Positions 15,366 to 25,292 are shown, counted from the stretch's first letter. The stretch: 64,000 nucleotides of DNA from Desulfitobacterium sp038181555 (GCF_038181555.1 NZ_JBBWUA010000004.1:1-64000); one strand, 5' to 3'. Program-made: numbers and translations. Notes: generated by a model not told the origin, from the sequence alone.

Positions 15366-16991
15366 TTAATCTAGATTCTGAACAGGAATACCTACGATGA
15401 AGCGACTTCCACCTCCATATTGGCTTTCGACTTTTATCCAACCTTGGTGAAGTTCCACTAATTCCTTGGCTAAGGAGAGACCTAGTCCAGTACCACCATA
15501 TTTTCGTGAAGATGAGCTATCGGCTTGAGTGAATTTCTCAAAGATATATTTCTGTGCGTCTTCTTTTATGCCAATGCCATTATCATTGACCAGCAAGATA
15601 ATCTCGTTGGAGGATGGATCATATTGAACTGAAATTTCAACTCTTCCTCCAGGATCAGTAAATTTAACGGCGTTGCCAGCTAGGTTCTCAATGATTCTGC
15701 GAATCTTTTCTGGGTCCGCCTTAGTTAAGGGAACGTCTGAATCCACATGGACACTTAGATCGATTTCTTTGCTTTTGGCTAAGGTGGTAATAACGCTTTC
15801 CACTAAAACGATAATGTCCTGCATATCTACAATTTCAAGATTGAGTTGATCTTTGCCTGCTTCAATTTTCGCTAGATCTAAAATGTTGTTGATGAGTCGG
15901 AGCAGGATTTGGCTATTCGTTTGGATATCTTCAAGGATATGGAGCTTATTCTCGCTTTTTGGAGGCATATCCACTAACAAAAGTTCAGTAAAGGCAATAA
16001 TTGAGGTGAGAGGAGTACGTAATTCATGGCTCATTACCGCTAAAAATTCCGACTTATGAACATTGGTTTCTTCAAGGCGGAGATTCATTTGCTCAAGTTC
16101 ATTTTGGTGTTTCTTTAAGATTAAGTTAGCCTTCTCTAAGTCATCCGTACGTTGCTCGACTTTCAATTCTAGGTTGGTATAGAGGTCCTTTAATTGTTCA
16201 GTCATACTTTGAAAATGATTGGTCAGTCTACGGATTTCACCCTTAGCTTTTAGGCCTTTTAGATTGATGTCCCATTGACCCGCACCTACCTTGGACACGG
16301 CATGCTCTAGCTCGCCAAGAGAGCTAGTGACCATTTTGGTAACTAAAAAATAGATACAGGTAATACAAACAACAATGAGTAAAAAGAAAAAGAAAGCGTT
16401 GCTTCTTTGACTATCGTGCATATTCTCCATATAAATATCCATGGGCATGGTCAAACTCAATGCTCCAGCAAACTCTCCAACCTTTAGCCCCTCTTTGGCA
16501 TAACCGGAGATATCAATTTCGCCTTTAGGCTCCCCATGACAATCCAAGCAAAACTTATCAATGGTTAAAGGTGTCATATACCGAAAAACTTGTTTTCCAG
16601 CCGTATCATCGATTACCCAATATTCTGTGGTGGAGGGGAATTGTTTAAGATGTACAATGCCTTCGGCTTCGAAGGCATCCGGTGCATTGAGTATATTTCG
16701 ATAATTGGTGTTCGTTGGCTTCAGTCTATAATCGGTTTCAGCAGCCAACATAGCCCCAACACCCATGGCTACAGTAGAACAACTTAAAAACTTATATTCT
16801 AGGTTGCCATCCAGATCATAATTGATTTTTCGTTGATTAATGGCCATAAACTCCCAGAGGGCTTTTTGTTGTTCGGTAATGATCTGTGCTTTTTCCAGCA
16901 TCTCTCGTTCTGCTTGTTTCATCTCTCCATTATAATCCCAGAAGTACTTCATACCCATGACTACAATGATTACAATAACAGTTGCCAGCAT
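15366..16991 (-). CDS. Membrane histidine kinase with extracytoplasmic heme-c (DUF3365-like) sensor domain
   Basis: A 541-residue kinase. Order: membrane helix (1-18), external domain of about 170 residues resembling the Tll0287/DUF3365 family, with FCLDCHG giving a CxxCH heme c site (Cys148, Cys151, His152), second membrane helix, HAMP, coiled coil, HisKA (MSHELRTPLTS) and ATPase domain (ENLAGNAVKF, NGIGI, GGTGLGLSLA). Covalent heme outside the membrane suggests sensing of redox state or a gas. The annotated ATG has no ribosome site. The similar kinase at 27058 aligns eight codons further upstream (DNLTFRFM against DSLTYRFM), and a strong AAAGGGGGG plus TTG lie upstream in another frame, separated by a six-A run. 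Confidence 0.85.
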   Translation of the reverse strand: MLATVIVIIVVMGMKYFWDYNGEMKQAEREMLEKAQIITEQQKALWEFMAINQRKINYDLDGNLEYKFLSCSTVAMGVGAMLAAETDYRLKPTNTNYRNILNAPDAFEAEGIVHLKQFPSTTEYWVIDDTAGKQVFRYMTPLTIDKFCLDCHGEPKGEIDISGYAKEGLKVGEFAGALSLTMPMDIYMENMHDSQRSNAFFFFLLIVVCITCIYFLVTKMVTSSLGELEHAVSKVGAGQWDINLKGLKAKGEIRRLTNHFQSMTEQLKDLYTNLELKVEQRTDDLEKANLILKKHQNELEQMNLRLEETNVHKSEFLAVMSHELRTPLTSIIAFTELLLVDMPPKSENKLHILEDIQTNSQILLRLINNILDLAKIEAGKDQLNLEIVDMQDIIVLVESVITTLAKSKEIDLSVHVDSDVPLTKADPEKIRRIIENLAGNAVKFTDPGGRVEISVQYDPSSNEIILLVNDNGIGIKEDAQKYIFEKFTQADSSSSRKYGGTGLGLSLAKELVELHQGWIKVESQYGGGSRFIVGIPVQNLD

Positions 16992-17262
16992 AAAACGAAA
17001 GGTTAAATTATCCGTGGTCTTGATTTTTTCCTTTAGGCCGCTTATAACTCAACCCCCCTTTAATAATTGCATATGTGAAAAAAATCATAATCAATCCAGC
17101 TTTTTTGCTTTTATATTATTTGGACTAGTTAAAAGTGTACCATATAAACCTATGTTTTGTCAGGTAGTGAAGGTTATGTAAGTTGTGGTAAGGTGGAGTA
17201 TGTGAAAAAAATAATATCATTTTAATAATTTGTTAATATTTACACGGTGAGAATTAATATTT

Positions 17263-17280
17263 TTGTGATAGACTGCACAA
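17263..17280. promoter_or_regulatory. Candidate CRP/FNR-type site in the divergent promoter region
   Basis: TTGTGA-N6-GCACAA is one mismatch from perfect two-fold symmetry and resembles a CRP-family operator. It lies in the 318-base gap between the heme-c kinase and the TorD gene, only 29 bases before the TorD start, so it would suit repression or a downstream-shifted promoter rather than classical activation. The rest of this gap is A/T-rich with no gene. Confidence 0.3.
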
Positions 17281-17309
17281 GAGAGAAAAAACAATTGAGG
17301 TGCTTGATC

Positions 17310-18002
17310 ATGAAAAATGAGCAGAATGATGGTATTGCAATAGTACTTGCTAATCGATATTACCTCTATGGACTACTCCAGCATATCTTTGGCAATGAGC
17401 CAAGCCCCCCATTGCTTGAGGTTGTTACCAGTGATCACACCCGGCAGTCCTTGCAGCTCTGGCTTAACGAGGAAGAATGTGAGCTAAGCGACTATTTATC
17501 CTTGCTGAGTGAAGTGAGAGTGGGACTCGCTAATGACCGAGATAAGCTTCTTGAGGAATTAAATAGTGAATACACTTACTTATTTATCGGTCCCAATGCT
17601 TTACCAGCGCCGCCATGGGAATCTGTTTATCTGAATGAGGAGAGGACTATTTTCCAGGAAAGCACATTAAGAGTCCGCAGAGCTTACTTGGAATATCAGT
17701 TCTTACCATCAAATTACCCGCACGAGGCAGATGATCATCTGGCTATGGAACTAGACTTTATGGTTCATTTAAGTAAGCTTGCCCAAGGCCTATTTGAGGA
17801 TCAAAACTATAAAGCGGTAAAAACAATATTAATCAACCAAAAAAAGTTTCTAGATGAGCATTTGTTGGTGTGGATTAAGAGCTTTACCAAGGAGATCCAA
17901 AATTCTAAGACACATTTCTTTTATCCGCAAATGGCGACATTAACAGAAAAGATTCTGTTTAAGGATAATGACACTTTACAGGAAATATTGGGTGTAATGT
18001 AA
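17310..18002 (+). CDS. TorD/DmsD-family molybdoenzyme maturation chaperone
   Basis: A 230-residue, mostly helical cytoplasmic protein. The family hallmarks are EYTYLFIGPNALPAPPWESVY and the later EADDHLAMELDFMVHLSKLA. Such chaperones bind the Tat signal of a DMSO-reductase-type catalytic subunit and hold it until cofactor loading is complete. The ATG with GAGGTG eight bases upstream is preferred over an earlier GTG. It stands 93 bases before the first of two catalytic subunits and may serve both. Confidence 0.85.
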   Translation: MKNEQNDGIAIVLANRYYLYGLLQHIFGNEPSPPLLEVVTSDHTRQSLQLWLNEEECELSDYLSLLSEVRVGLANDRDKLLEELNSEYTYLFIGPNALPAPPWESVYLNEERTIFQESTLRVRRAYLEYQFLPSNYPHEADDHLAMELDFMVHLSKLAQGLFEDQNYKAVKTILINQKKFLDEHLLVWIKSFTKEIQNSKTHFFYPQMATLTEKILFKDNDTLQEILGVM

Positions 18003-18095
18003 TTGTCCCTAGATTCTTGAAGGGGGTGATAGATTCTAAAGGTGAATCTATACACGATGAAAGAGTTTAAAATTTTTTTAGGAGGTTAAGAAGGT

Positions 18096-20672
18096 ATGGT
18101 GAATTTTCTAGATAAGATTAACGAATTGAATCTAAGCCGCAGAAGCTTTCTTAAAGCCAGCACCGCTGCCGCAGCGAGTTTATCCTTAACAGGCTGTGCA
18201 AGCACCCTAACTACTGCAAGCCCTGATCAAATGGCCAGCGTGGAAGGTGAGTGGAGGACAGCTGCTTGTTGGCATAACTGTGGAAGTCGCTGTTTGAATA
18301 AAGCTCTGGTCATTGACGGTGTGGTCGTTCGCCAAAAAACAGACGATACTCACTCAGACAGCCCAGATTTTCCTCAGCAAAGAGCTTGTCTGCGTGGACG
18401 TTCGCAAAGACAACAGGTTTTCGGTGCTGATCGTTTAAAATATCCCATGCGCAGGAAGAATTGGGCTCCTGGTGGCGGACAAAAAGAACTGCGTGGGCAA
18501 GATGAATGGGTTCGGATTTCTTGGGAAGAAGCTTTTGAATCGATTGCTAGTGAATTAAAACGAATTAAAGATGAACATGGAAATCGTGCCATCTTTGCCG
18601 ATGGCGGGGATGCTTCAAAAGCACTTGCCTTATACGGTGGTTATGTGAGTAACTGGGGAACAACATCTCGAGGAAGCTGGCATGGAACCAATGGTCCAGT
18701 AGGCATCGGACCTTCTGCGGTTGAAGGAATCAATGACAGAATTGATATGAGAAACTGTGATACAGTCATCATGTTCAGTATGAACCCAGCGTGGAGTTCA
18801 GCAGGCAATCCTGCCTATAACTTCATGCAAGTTAAAAAGGCTGGTGCAGAGTTCATTGCGGTAGATCCATACTATAATGATACCTATGCTTTGCTAGAAG
18901 CGGATTGGATACCTTCACGCCCTTCCGAAGATACTGCACTACTATTAGGTGTCGCACATACCCTAATCGTCGAAGACGATCCCATAACCAACCCCTTAAT
19001 CGACTGGGATTATCTGAAGAATAATACCATCGGCTTTGATGCAGATAGCATGCCAGAAGGAGAAGATCCCAAAGGTAACTTCAAAGATTATGTCTTAGGA
19101 ACCTATGATGGCACGCCGAGGAGCGCAGAGTGGGCATCCGAAATTTGTGGAGTTGATCCCGATCGCATTCGCTATCTGGCCAGAGCCATGAATAAAAACA
19201 AAAAGGTAGCCATTATCTTCGGTTGGGCATCAGCGAGAACTCAAAATTCGGACAGCCTTCCCCAGCTTGTTATGACTGTTGGCGCTATGACCGGGCATAT
19301 GGGGAAACCCGGACATATGTGTGGCGTAAGTTGCCATACCGGCTCCAGTAATGGTGGCCCAGGCTTGGTTACTGCAGGTAAAGATGGGTTGCCTTCAGTG
19401 GAAAATCCGGTAGATGATAGTATTAACCATACCGAAATGTGGAAAGCCATTGTCGACGGAAAATACAACTTTACAGGCCAGATGAAATGGAAAAAAGGCG
19501 AAATGCGTGATATAGATATCCGCGTTATTTACCATGATACAAGTGCGCGACTGCAAACCGCAGATGGGATGACTAAAGGGATTGAAGCACATCGTAAGGT
19601 TGATCTCGTTGTGAGCCACGCGCAATTCCTGACAACGAATGCTAAGTATTCAGACTTTGTGTTACCCGTGACCACAGAGTGGGAGAAATTAGGCGGTTTC
19701 GTAACTGGCAATCGGGAGATCTTGATTATGTATTCCCAAATTACTGAGAAGATGTATGAATGTGAAAGCGATCAATGGATTGCCATGGAATTAGGGAAGC
19801 GTCTGGGCGTCGATGTTACGAAAGCATTCCCCTTTGATGATAAACAACAGTTCTTTAATAAAATCGCTGGCAGTAAAGTGACTTTGCCCGATGGTAAGAA
19901 AAAAGCTCCCTTAGTGACAATCACAGAGGCAGACATTGCGGAATGGGGAGTAGAGGGTGAGCCACAAGAAGGACAAATCACACTCAAAGAATTCAAGGAA
20001 AAAGGTCTTTATCAGGTAGAGAGAAAACCTGGGGATAATTATGGGTTTATTGCTTATAAGAGCTTCAGAGATGATCCTGTGGCGAATCCTCTCGAAACGG
20101 AAAGCGGCAAGATGGAGATTTATTCTCGCGCTCTTGCTAAGAGAATCAACAATATGGGATACAGCAAAATCGAGGCCATCCCAACCTATACTTCACCGGT
20201 TGAAGGGTATCAAGCGACCTTCAGCAATTGGAATAGCAAGACGAAGGGTGACTATCCCTTCCAAGTGATTAATCCTCATTACCTACGTCGTTCACACTCT
20301 GTCTTCGATAATGTCCAGTGGCTCAGAGAAACTTGGCCTAACCCTGTATTCATTAACGCCAAAGATGCAATGGCACAAGGGATTATGGATGGGGATACGG
20401 TCATGTTAACCAGTCAACACGGTAAGGTTTTACGAACTGCCCTGGTTACCGAACGCTATATGCCTGGTGTAATCGGTTTGCCTCATGGTTCTTGGGTAGA
20501 TATGGACGAAAAGACTGGGATTGATAAAGGCGGGGCCGATAATATTCTTTGTGGACCAGTGTCCACCGGGCAAGGTACTTCAGGATGGAATACCTGCGTT
20601 GTGAACCTCGAAAAATACACCGCCGCTCCGTTAATTCCTGATGTCGAAAAACCTCAAAGAATCATTTTTTAG
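18096..20672 (+). CDS. DmsA-like molybdopterin oxidoreductase catalytic subunit (copy 1)
   Basis: An 858-residue Tat-exported enzyme. SRRSFLK at 14-20 is the twin-arginine motif, and a lipobox-like LTGC ends at Cys34. A [4Fe-4S] site is formed by Cys58, Cys62, Cys66 and Cys98 (CWHNCGSRC, then RACLRGRS). The segment NWGTTSRG aligns with the DmsA molybdenum-ligand region, making Ser191 the probable ligand. C-terminal cofactor-binding motifs such as INPHYLRRSHSVFDN are present. It probably reduces an S- or N-oxide or another oxyanion with electrons from the B and C subunits; the substrate cannot be read from sequence. AGGAGG precedes the ATG. Closely similar in layout to the protein at 21275. 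Confidence 0.88.
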   Translation: MVNFLDKINELNLSRRSFLKASTAAAASLSLTGCASTLTTASPDQMASVEGEWRTAACWHNCGSRCLNKALVIDGVVVRQKTDDTHSDSPDFPQQRACLRGRSQRQQVFGADRLKYPMRRKNWAPGGGQKELRGQDEWVRISWEEAFESIASELKRIKDEHGNRAIFADGGDASKALALYGGYVSNWGTTSRGSWHGTNGPVGIGPSAVEGINDRIDMRNCDTVIMFSMNPAWSSAGNPAYNFMQVKKAGAEFIAVDPYYNDTYALLEADWIPSRPSEDTALLLGVAHTLIVEDDPITNPLIDWDYLKNNTIGFDADSMPEGEDPKGNFKDYVLGTYDGTPRSAEWASEICGVDPDRIRYLARAMNKNKKVAIIFGWASARTQNSDSLPQLVMTVGAMTGHMGKPGHMCGVSCHTGSSNGGPGLVTAGKDGLPSVENPVDDSINHTEMWKAIVDGKYNFTGQMKWKKGEMRDIDIRVIYHDTSARLQTADGMTKGIEAHRKVDLVVSHAQFLTTNAKYSDFVLPVTTEWEKLGGFVTGNREILIMYSQITEKMYECESDQWIAMELGKRLGVDVTKAFPFDDKQQFFNKIAGSKVTLPDGKKKAPLVTITEADIAEWGVEGEPQEGQITLKEFKEKGLYQVERKPGDNYGFIAYKSFRDDPVANPLETESGKMEIYSRALAKRINNMGYSKIEAIPTYTSPVEGYQATFSNWNSKTKGDYPFQVINPHYLRRSHSVFDNVQWLRETWPNPVFINAKDAMAQGIMDGDTVMLTSQHGKVLRTALVTERYMPGVIGLPHGSWVDMDEKTGIDKGGADNILCGPVSTGQGTSGWNTCVVNLEKYTAAPLIPDVEKPQRIIF

Positions 20673-20689
20673 AAGGGAGTGTGTAGATC

Positions 20690-21265
20690 ATGGGATACTT
20701 GGGATTCTATTTTGATATGATGGCCTGTATCGGCTGTAGAACGTGTCAAGTTGCCTGCAAGGATAAAAACGACTTAAAGGTCGGGACGATATTTAGACAA
20801 GCCAGAACCTACGAAACAGGGGCCTATCCGGCACCTGGTGTCTATCACTATTCCGGAACGTGTAATCATTGTGCCAACCCCAAATGTGTGGAAGGCTGTC
20901 CTACGGGAGCGATGCATAGTGCGGAGGATGGCACTGTCCAACATGATAAGAACAAATGTATTGGCTGTCGTTACTGTACATGGGCATGCCCTTACGGTGT
21001 ACCCCAATTCATTAAGGATCTGGGGAAAGTGGGCAAGTGTGACAGCTGTAAGGACTTGCGCGACGAGGGGGCAAATCCCGTCTGTGTGGATGCTTGTCCC
21101 ATGCGAGCCATAGAGTGGGGAGATACGGATGAATTGAGAATGAAATACAGTAATACGACCAGTGATCTGGCGATTCTCGCTGAATCCTCTCGGACTAAAC
21201 CCTCTTTGGTCATTAAACCCAAAGCAATTGCCCAGCAAAAAGACTTTAAGTATAAGGAGGTATAG
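20690..21265 (+). CDS. DmsB-like four-cluster ferredoxin subunit (copy 1)
   Basis: A 191-residue iron-sulfur protein with four cysteine clusters (CIGCRTCQVACKD; CNHCANPKCVEGCPTGA; CIGCRYCTWACPYG; CDSCKDLRDEG...CVDACPMRA), the layout of DmsB/PhsB/TtrB. It passes electrons from the membrane anchor to the catalytic subunit. No signal peptide, as expected for a subunit exported piggyback with a Tat partner. It starts 17 bases after copy 1 of the catalytic gene. Confidence 0.93.
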   Translation: MGYLGFYFDMMACIGCRTCQVACKDKNDLKVGTIFRQARTYETGAYPAPGVYHYSGTCNHCANPKCVEGCPTGAMHSAEDGTVQHDKNKCIGCRYCTWACPYGVPQFIKDLGKVGKCDSCKDLRDEGANPVCVDACPMRAIEWGDTDELRMKYSNTTSDLAILAESSRTKPSLVIKPKAIAQQKDFKYKEV

Positions 21266-21274
21266 ACACCATTC

Positions 21275-23872
21275 ATGACAAAATTTATCGATAAGATGAA
21301 CGAATTAACGATTAGCCGTAGAAATTTCATTAAGGCGAGCACTGCAGCCGCAGCCAGCCTGTCCTTGGTGGGATGTGGAAATAGCTTAACCACGACCAAT
21401 GCAGGTCAGGCGGCAGCGCAAGAAGGTCAATGGATTACAGCTGCCTGCTGGCATAACTGCGGTGGACGATGTCTTAACAAAGCTCTGGTAGTGGACGGTA
21501 TTGTCATCCGTCAAAAAACCGATGATACCCATCCGGATACCCCGGATTACCCACAACAAAGGGGTTGTGCAAGAGGAAGATCCCAACGCCAGCAAATTTT
21601 TGGTGCGGATCGCTTGAGATATCCTATGAAACGAAAGAATTGGAACCCGGGTGATGGCGGAAAAAAAGAGCTCAGAGGTAAGGATGAGTGGGTAAGAATT
21701 TCTTGGGAAGAAGCTCTCGATCATGTGGCTTCAGAGCTCAAGCGAGTCAAAGAAACCTACGGCAATCAATCCATTCTCGCTAAAAGCACAGGCCCAGCCT
21801 TGAATGCTTATGGTGGGGCTATGACCTACTGGGGATGTACTTCTGATGGAGCATGGCCAAAGCCTCAGCAGTTTATGAATGGCAATCGTTCAAGAGGGTC
21901 AAATGACCGACTGGACCTAAGAAATTCAAAGCTGATTGTTCTGTGGGGATCGAACCCTGTATGGAGTAGCGCCGGTAATCCAGCTTATAACTTTAAACAG
22001 GCTAAAGATGCTGGAGCAAAATTCATTGTGGTGGACCCCTTCTATAGCGATACAGCACAGATCCTTGCTGATCAATGGATTCCAGTAAGACCCGGTACGG
22101 ATACAGCCCTTTTGTTAGGGATGGCTCACTATATGATCACCAATAACCTACATGATCAAGACTTTTTGGACAAATTTTGTGTAGGCTTTGATGCCGATCA
22201 TATGCCCGAAGGTGCTGATCCTAAAGAGAACTTTAAAGACTACGTATTAGGAACGTATGACGGTACACCCAAAACTCCAGAATGGGCGTCAGAACACTGT
22301 GGCACTGATCCGGACGTCATCTGCTCCTTTGCTCACGAGATCGCTGTGACGAAACCCATGACCTTCACCAGTTCCTCCGCAGCAGCCAGAACCTCCGTGG
22401 GAGAGCAGTTCTGTCAAGCGTTCTTGACAGTAGGTTGGATGACAGGGAATGTAGGAAAACCAGGTGCCAGCGTCTGTTCAAACAATCGGCATAATACCCA
22501 AAGCTATGGGGGACCAACTCTCGTCAAAGCAGGCGGCGATAAAAGTCCAAAGTCCACTAACCCTATTTATAAAGAAGCGACCTTCCCAGGACCTGATCCA
22601 TTCAAGACCGACTGGCAGGGAATCGTCATTGACGAGGCCTGGGATGCAGTGATCAATGGTGAGTACACCGCTGGCGTACGAGGTAAGCAGTCTTGCGATA
22701 TTCGCATGCTGTGGAATATTGGATCGGGTAATACACTGAATCAAAACACAGATCTCATGAAGGGTATTGAAGCCTTCCGCAAAGTTGAATTCGTGGTGAC
22801 CTCGGCTCATTTCCTCACAGCCACTGCTCAATACTCTGATATCGTACTTCCGGCAACTACTGAGTGGGAGAGAGTGGGCGGATTCCTAAGTGGCAACCCA
22901 GAAATGCTTATTTTCTATAGTCAAATCACAGAACCCATGTATGAAGCTAAAGATGACGAATGGATGTATCAAGAGATTGGAAAGCGACTTGGCTTAGATC
23001 CTGCTGAATTCGATCCCCTCTCCCCTAAACAAAAGCTCTTCAATAAACTAGCTGGTTGCACCGTAATGAATGAAGACGGTTCGGGTTTCGAGACGCTTGT
23101 AACCATAACGGCACAAGACATTGCAGAGATGGGTGTGAAAGGTAAACCTCAAGAAGGGCGTATTACCTATAAGGAATTTAAAGAAAAAGGGATCTATCAA
23201 GTGCCCCGTTCACATGGAGACCAGTATGTTTATATTGATTACAAAGATTTCATTGAGGATCCAGAGAAGAATCCTCTCGAGACAGAAAGCGGAAAATTCC
23301 AGATTCATAGTCAAGGTTTAGCAGATACGATCAATGCTTATGGATGGAATACCTTAGCACCTATTGCCAAATACCAATATGTTACTGAAGGGTATGAAGA
23401 GACCTTCGCCAACTTTGAAAAAAAGGAAAAAAGTGAGTACCCGCTTCAGCTGACCACGATCCACTATGCACGTCGTAGCCACTCTTCCTTAGATAACATC
23501 TCCTGGCTAAGAGAAGCTTTCCAAAACAAACTCTATATTCACCCGATGGATGCACAAGCACGAGGAATCAATAAAAATGACATTGTAAAAGTCAGCAGCC
23601 GACATGGAGCAGTGATTCGGCCCGTGTATATCACGGAAAGAATCATGCCAGGAACCCTTACGTTAGGGCAAGGAGCTTGGGCGGAAGTGAATGATGATTC
23701 GGGAATTTGTATAGCGGGTGCCACCAATGTGTTAAACGGTGGACTTCCTACCGGTCAGGGGGTGCAGGCTTATAACACCTGTATTGTCCAAGTCGAGAAA
23801 TATGAGGGTAAGTTACAGAAGGATTATTTATGGCCAAAACGGATAGTTGCTGCGCAAGGGGGAGGTAAATAA
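21275..23872 (+). CDS. DmsA-like molybdopterin oxidoreductase catalytic subunit (copy 2)
   Basis: An 865-residue paralogue of the protein at 18096, with the same order of motifs: Tat motif SRRNFIK at 14-20, lipobox-like LVGC (Cys34), [4Fe-4S] ligands Cys58, Cys62, Cys66 and Cys98. The metal-ligand segment reads YWGCTSDG, so Ser190 aligns with the DmsA ligand and Cys188 sits two residues before it, unlike copy 1. Near the N-terminus the two copies are almost the same, and the middle third diverges, which suggests changed substrate preference after duplication. It starts nine bases after the B subunit of copy 1. Confidence 0.88.
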   Translation: MTKFIDKMNELTISRRNFIKASTAAAASLSLVGCGNSLTTTNAGQAAAQEGQWITAACWHNCGGRCLNKALVVDGIVIRQKTDDTHPDTPDYPQQRGCARGRSQRQQIFGADRLRYPMKRKNWNPGDGGKKELRGKDEWVRISWEEALDHVASELKRVKETYGNQSILAKSTGPALNAYGGAMTYWGCTSDGAWPKPQQFMNGNRSRGSNDRLDLRNSKLIVLWGSNPVWSSAGNPAYNFKQAKDAGAKFIVVDPFYSDTAQILADQWIPVRPGTDTALLLGMAHYMITNNLHDQDFLDKFCVGFDADHMPEGADPKENFKDYVLGTYDGTPKTPEWASEHCGTDPDVICSFAHEIAVTKPMTFTSSSAAARTSVGEQFCQAFLTVGWMTGNVGKPGASVCSNNRHNTQSYGGPTLVKAGGDKSPKSTNPIYKEATFPGPDPFKTDWQGIVIDEAWDAVINGEYTAGVRGKQSCDIRMLWNIGSGNTLNQNTDLMKGIEAFRKVEFVVTSAHFLTATAQYSDIVLPATTEWERVGGFLSGNPEMLIFYSQITEPMYEAKDDEWMYQEIGKRLGLDPAEFDPLSPKQKLFNKLAGCTVMNEDGSGFETLVTITAQDIAEMGVKGKPQEGRITYKEFKEKGIYQVPRSHGDQYVYIDYKDFIEDPEKNPLETESGKFQIHSQGLADTINAYGWNTLAPIAKYQYVTEGYEETFANFEKKEKSEYPLQLTTIHYARRSHSSLDNISWLREAFQNKLYIHPMDAQARGINKNDIVKVSSRHGAVIRPVYITERIMPGTLTLGQGAWAEVNDDSGICIAGATNVLNGGLPTGQGVQAYNTCIVQVEKYEGKLQKDYLWPKRIVAAQGGGK

Positions 23873-24450
23873 TGGCTCAATACGGATTTTACTTTGATAT
23901 GACCGCTTGCGGGGGCTGTAAGACCTGTCAAATCGCCTGCAATGATCGCAACGATTTAAAGCCTGGTGTTTTATTTAGAAAGGTCAAGGGGTTTGAAGGT
24001 GGCAAATTCCCTATGCCTTGGATCTATTATCTTTCCATCAGTTGTAACCATTGCCAAGAACCTAAGTGTGTAGAAGGTTGTCCAACACAGGCTATGCATA
24101 AGCTCGATAATGGTATCGTTGCCCATGATAAGGAAAAATGCATCGGTTGCCGCTATTGCACTTGGAGTTGCCCCTACGGACATCCTCAATTCATCGAAGA
24201 AACCGGTCGGGTCAATAAATGCGATATGTGTAAGGACTTAGTGGAGGAAGGGGAAAACCCAGCTTGTGTGGATTCCTGCACAATGCGGGCTATCCATTGG
24301 GGTGATCTCGAAGAATTACGGGCAATCTATGGTGCAGAGGCAGTCAGTGATTTGCCGGTGTTGCCGAATTCTTCAAAAACAACTCCATCGGTTCTCATAA
24401 AGCCAAAGTCTGTGGCACTTCTTAAAGATTTCATGTTGAAGGAGGATTAA
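23872..24450 (+). CDS. DmsB-like four-cluster ferredoxin subunit (copy 2)
   Basis: A 192-residue paralogue of the protein at 20690, again with four cysteine clusters (CGGCKTCQIACND; CNHCQEPKCVEGCPTQA; CIGCRYCTWSCPYG; CDMCKDLVEEG...CVDSCTMRA). The start overlaps the stop of catalytic copy 2 by one base, with GGGGGAGG upstream, so it is translationally coupled and is the natural partner of copy 2. Confidence 0.93.
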   Translation: MAQYGFYFDMTACGGCKTCQIACNDRNDLKPGVLFRKVKGFEGGKFPMPWIYYLSISCNHCQEPKCVEGCPTQAMHKLDNGIVAHDKEKCIGCRYCTWSCPYGHPQFIEETGRVNKCDMCKDLVEEGENPACVDSCTMRAIHWGDLEELRAIYGAEAVSDLPVLPNSSKTTPSVLIKPKSVALLKDFMLKED

Positions 24451-24452
24451 TC

Positions 24453-25292
24453 ATGGGAGATATGGCATTATTGGTGTTTTCGTTTTGTATGCAAGCGGCT
24501 ATAGGGATGATGTTTTTTATGACCCTAAGTCATCAGTTGTATAAAGGAAAAGCTTTTAAAGGAGCAGCTGTAACAGCTGCTGGATTAAGCATCGTTGGGG
24601 TTCTAGCCTCTTTAGCCCATTTGGGTCAACCCCTCCACGCCTTGAATTCTCTGTTGAACTTGGGTAGTTCATGGCTAAGCCGAGAAGTTCTATTTAGCGG
24701 TTTATTTATGGGTGTTGCCGTCGCCTATGCATTGGTTCAATGGTTTAAAGCGGATGCATCTGCTTTGAGTGCAGGGTTACGATGGATTGGCAGCGGCGTT
24801 GGACTGATTGCTGTGTTCTCCATGGGCAAACTCTATACTACAGCATCAGTACCTGTCTGGCAGGGAATCAATACCTTCGTGGATTTTTATGCTACAACCA
24901 TAGCGGTAGGTGCTCTCCTATTCTTAGTGTTAAGCCTAAAAGAGTTACAGGATGTCGATAAAAAAGTTTTTGGCTTGGCAGTTTTAGCTGCTGTTATCCT
25001 ACAGGCTGCAGTGGCTATTCCCTACGCTATAAGCTTAGGTCTTGGAGGTTCTGCTGCTCAAGCCAGTGCGGAAATCCTCAGTGGAATGAGTGTTATGATT
25101 AGTCTTAAGTGGATTCTTGTTCTAGGTGGAGCTGTTGTTCTGCTTTGGCCAACCCTTCAGAAATCCATAAAGGCAGAGGGACAATCTTCAAGTTTAATTT
25201 ACGCTTCTCTCGGAGCCCTGATCTGCGGACAATTCATTGGAAGATATGTCTTTTACGCAGGAATGGTTGCTTCAACGATTGGACTGACTTAA
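24453..25292 (+). CDS. DmsC-like membrane anchor subunit (copy 1)
   Basis: A 279-residue integral membrane protein with about eight helices. It has the DmsC family region HLGQPLHALNSLLNLGSSWL followed by SREVLFSG. DmsC oxidises menaquinol and hands electrons to DmsB. It starts two bases after B copy 2 and closes the operon. It may anchor both A-B pairs, since copy 1 has no C subunit of its own. Confidence 0.88.
   Translation: MGDMALLVFSFCMQAAIGMMFFMTLSHQLYKGKAFKGAAVTAAGLSIVGVLASLAHLGQPLHALNSLLNLGSSWLSREVLFSGLFMGVAVAYALVQWFKADASALSAGLRWIGSGVGLIAVFSMGKLYTTASVPVWQGINTFVDFYATTIAVGALLFLVLSLKELQDVDKKVFGLAVLAAVILQAAVAIPYAISLGLGGSAAQASAEILSGMSVMISLKWILVLGGAVVLLWPTLQKSIKAEGQSSSLIYASLGALICGQFIGRYVFYAGMVASTIGLT

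Noticed and set aside
18003..18095. Molybdenum-cofactor riboswitch before the first DmsA-like gene
   Set aside because: The 93-base gap holds only a small hairpin (TAGATTC/GAATCTA) and is too short for the known aptamer.
20774..21238. Minus-strand open frame of 154 codons opposite the first DmsB-like gene
   Set aside because: The plus strand encodes a four-cluster ferredoxin; the reverse frame shows only its complement pattern.
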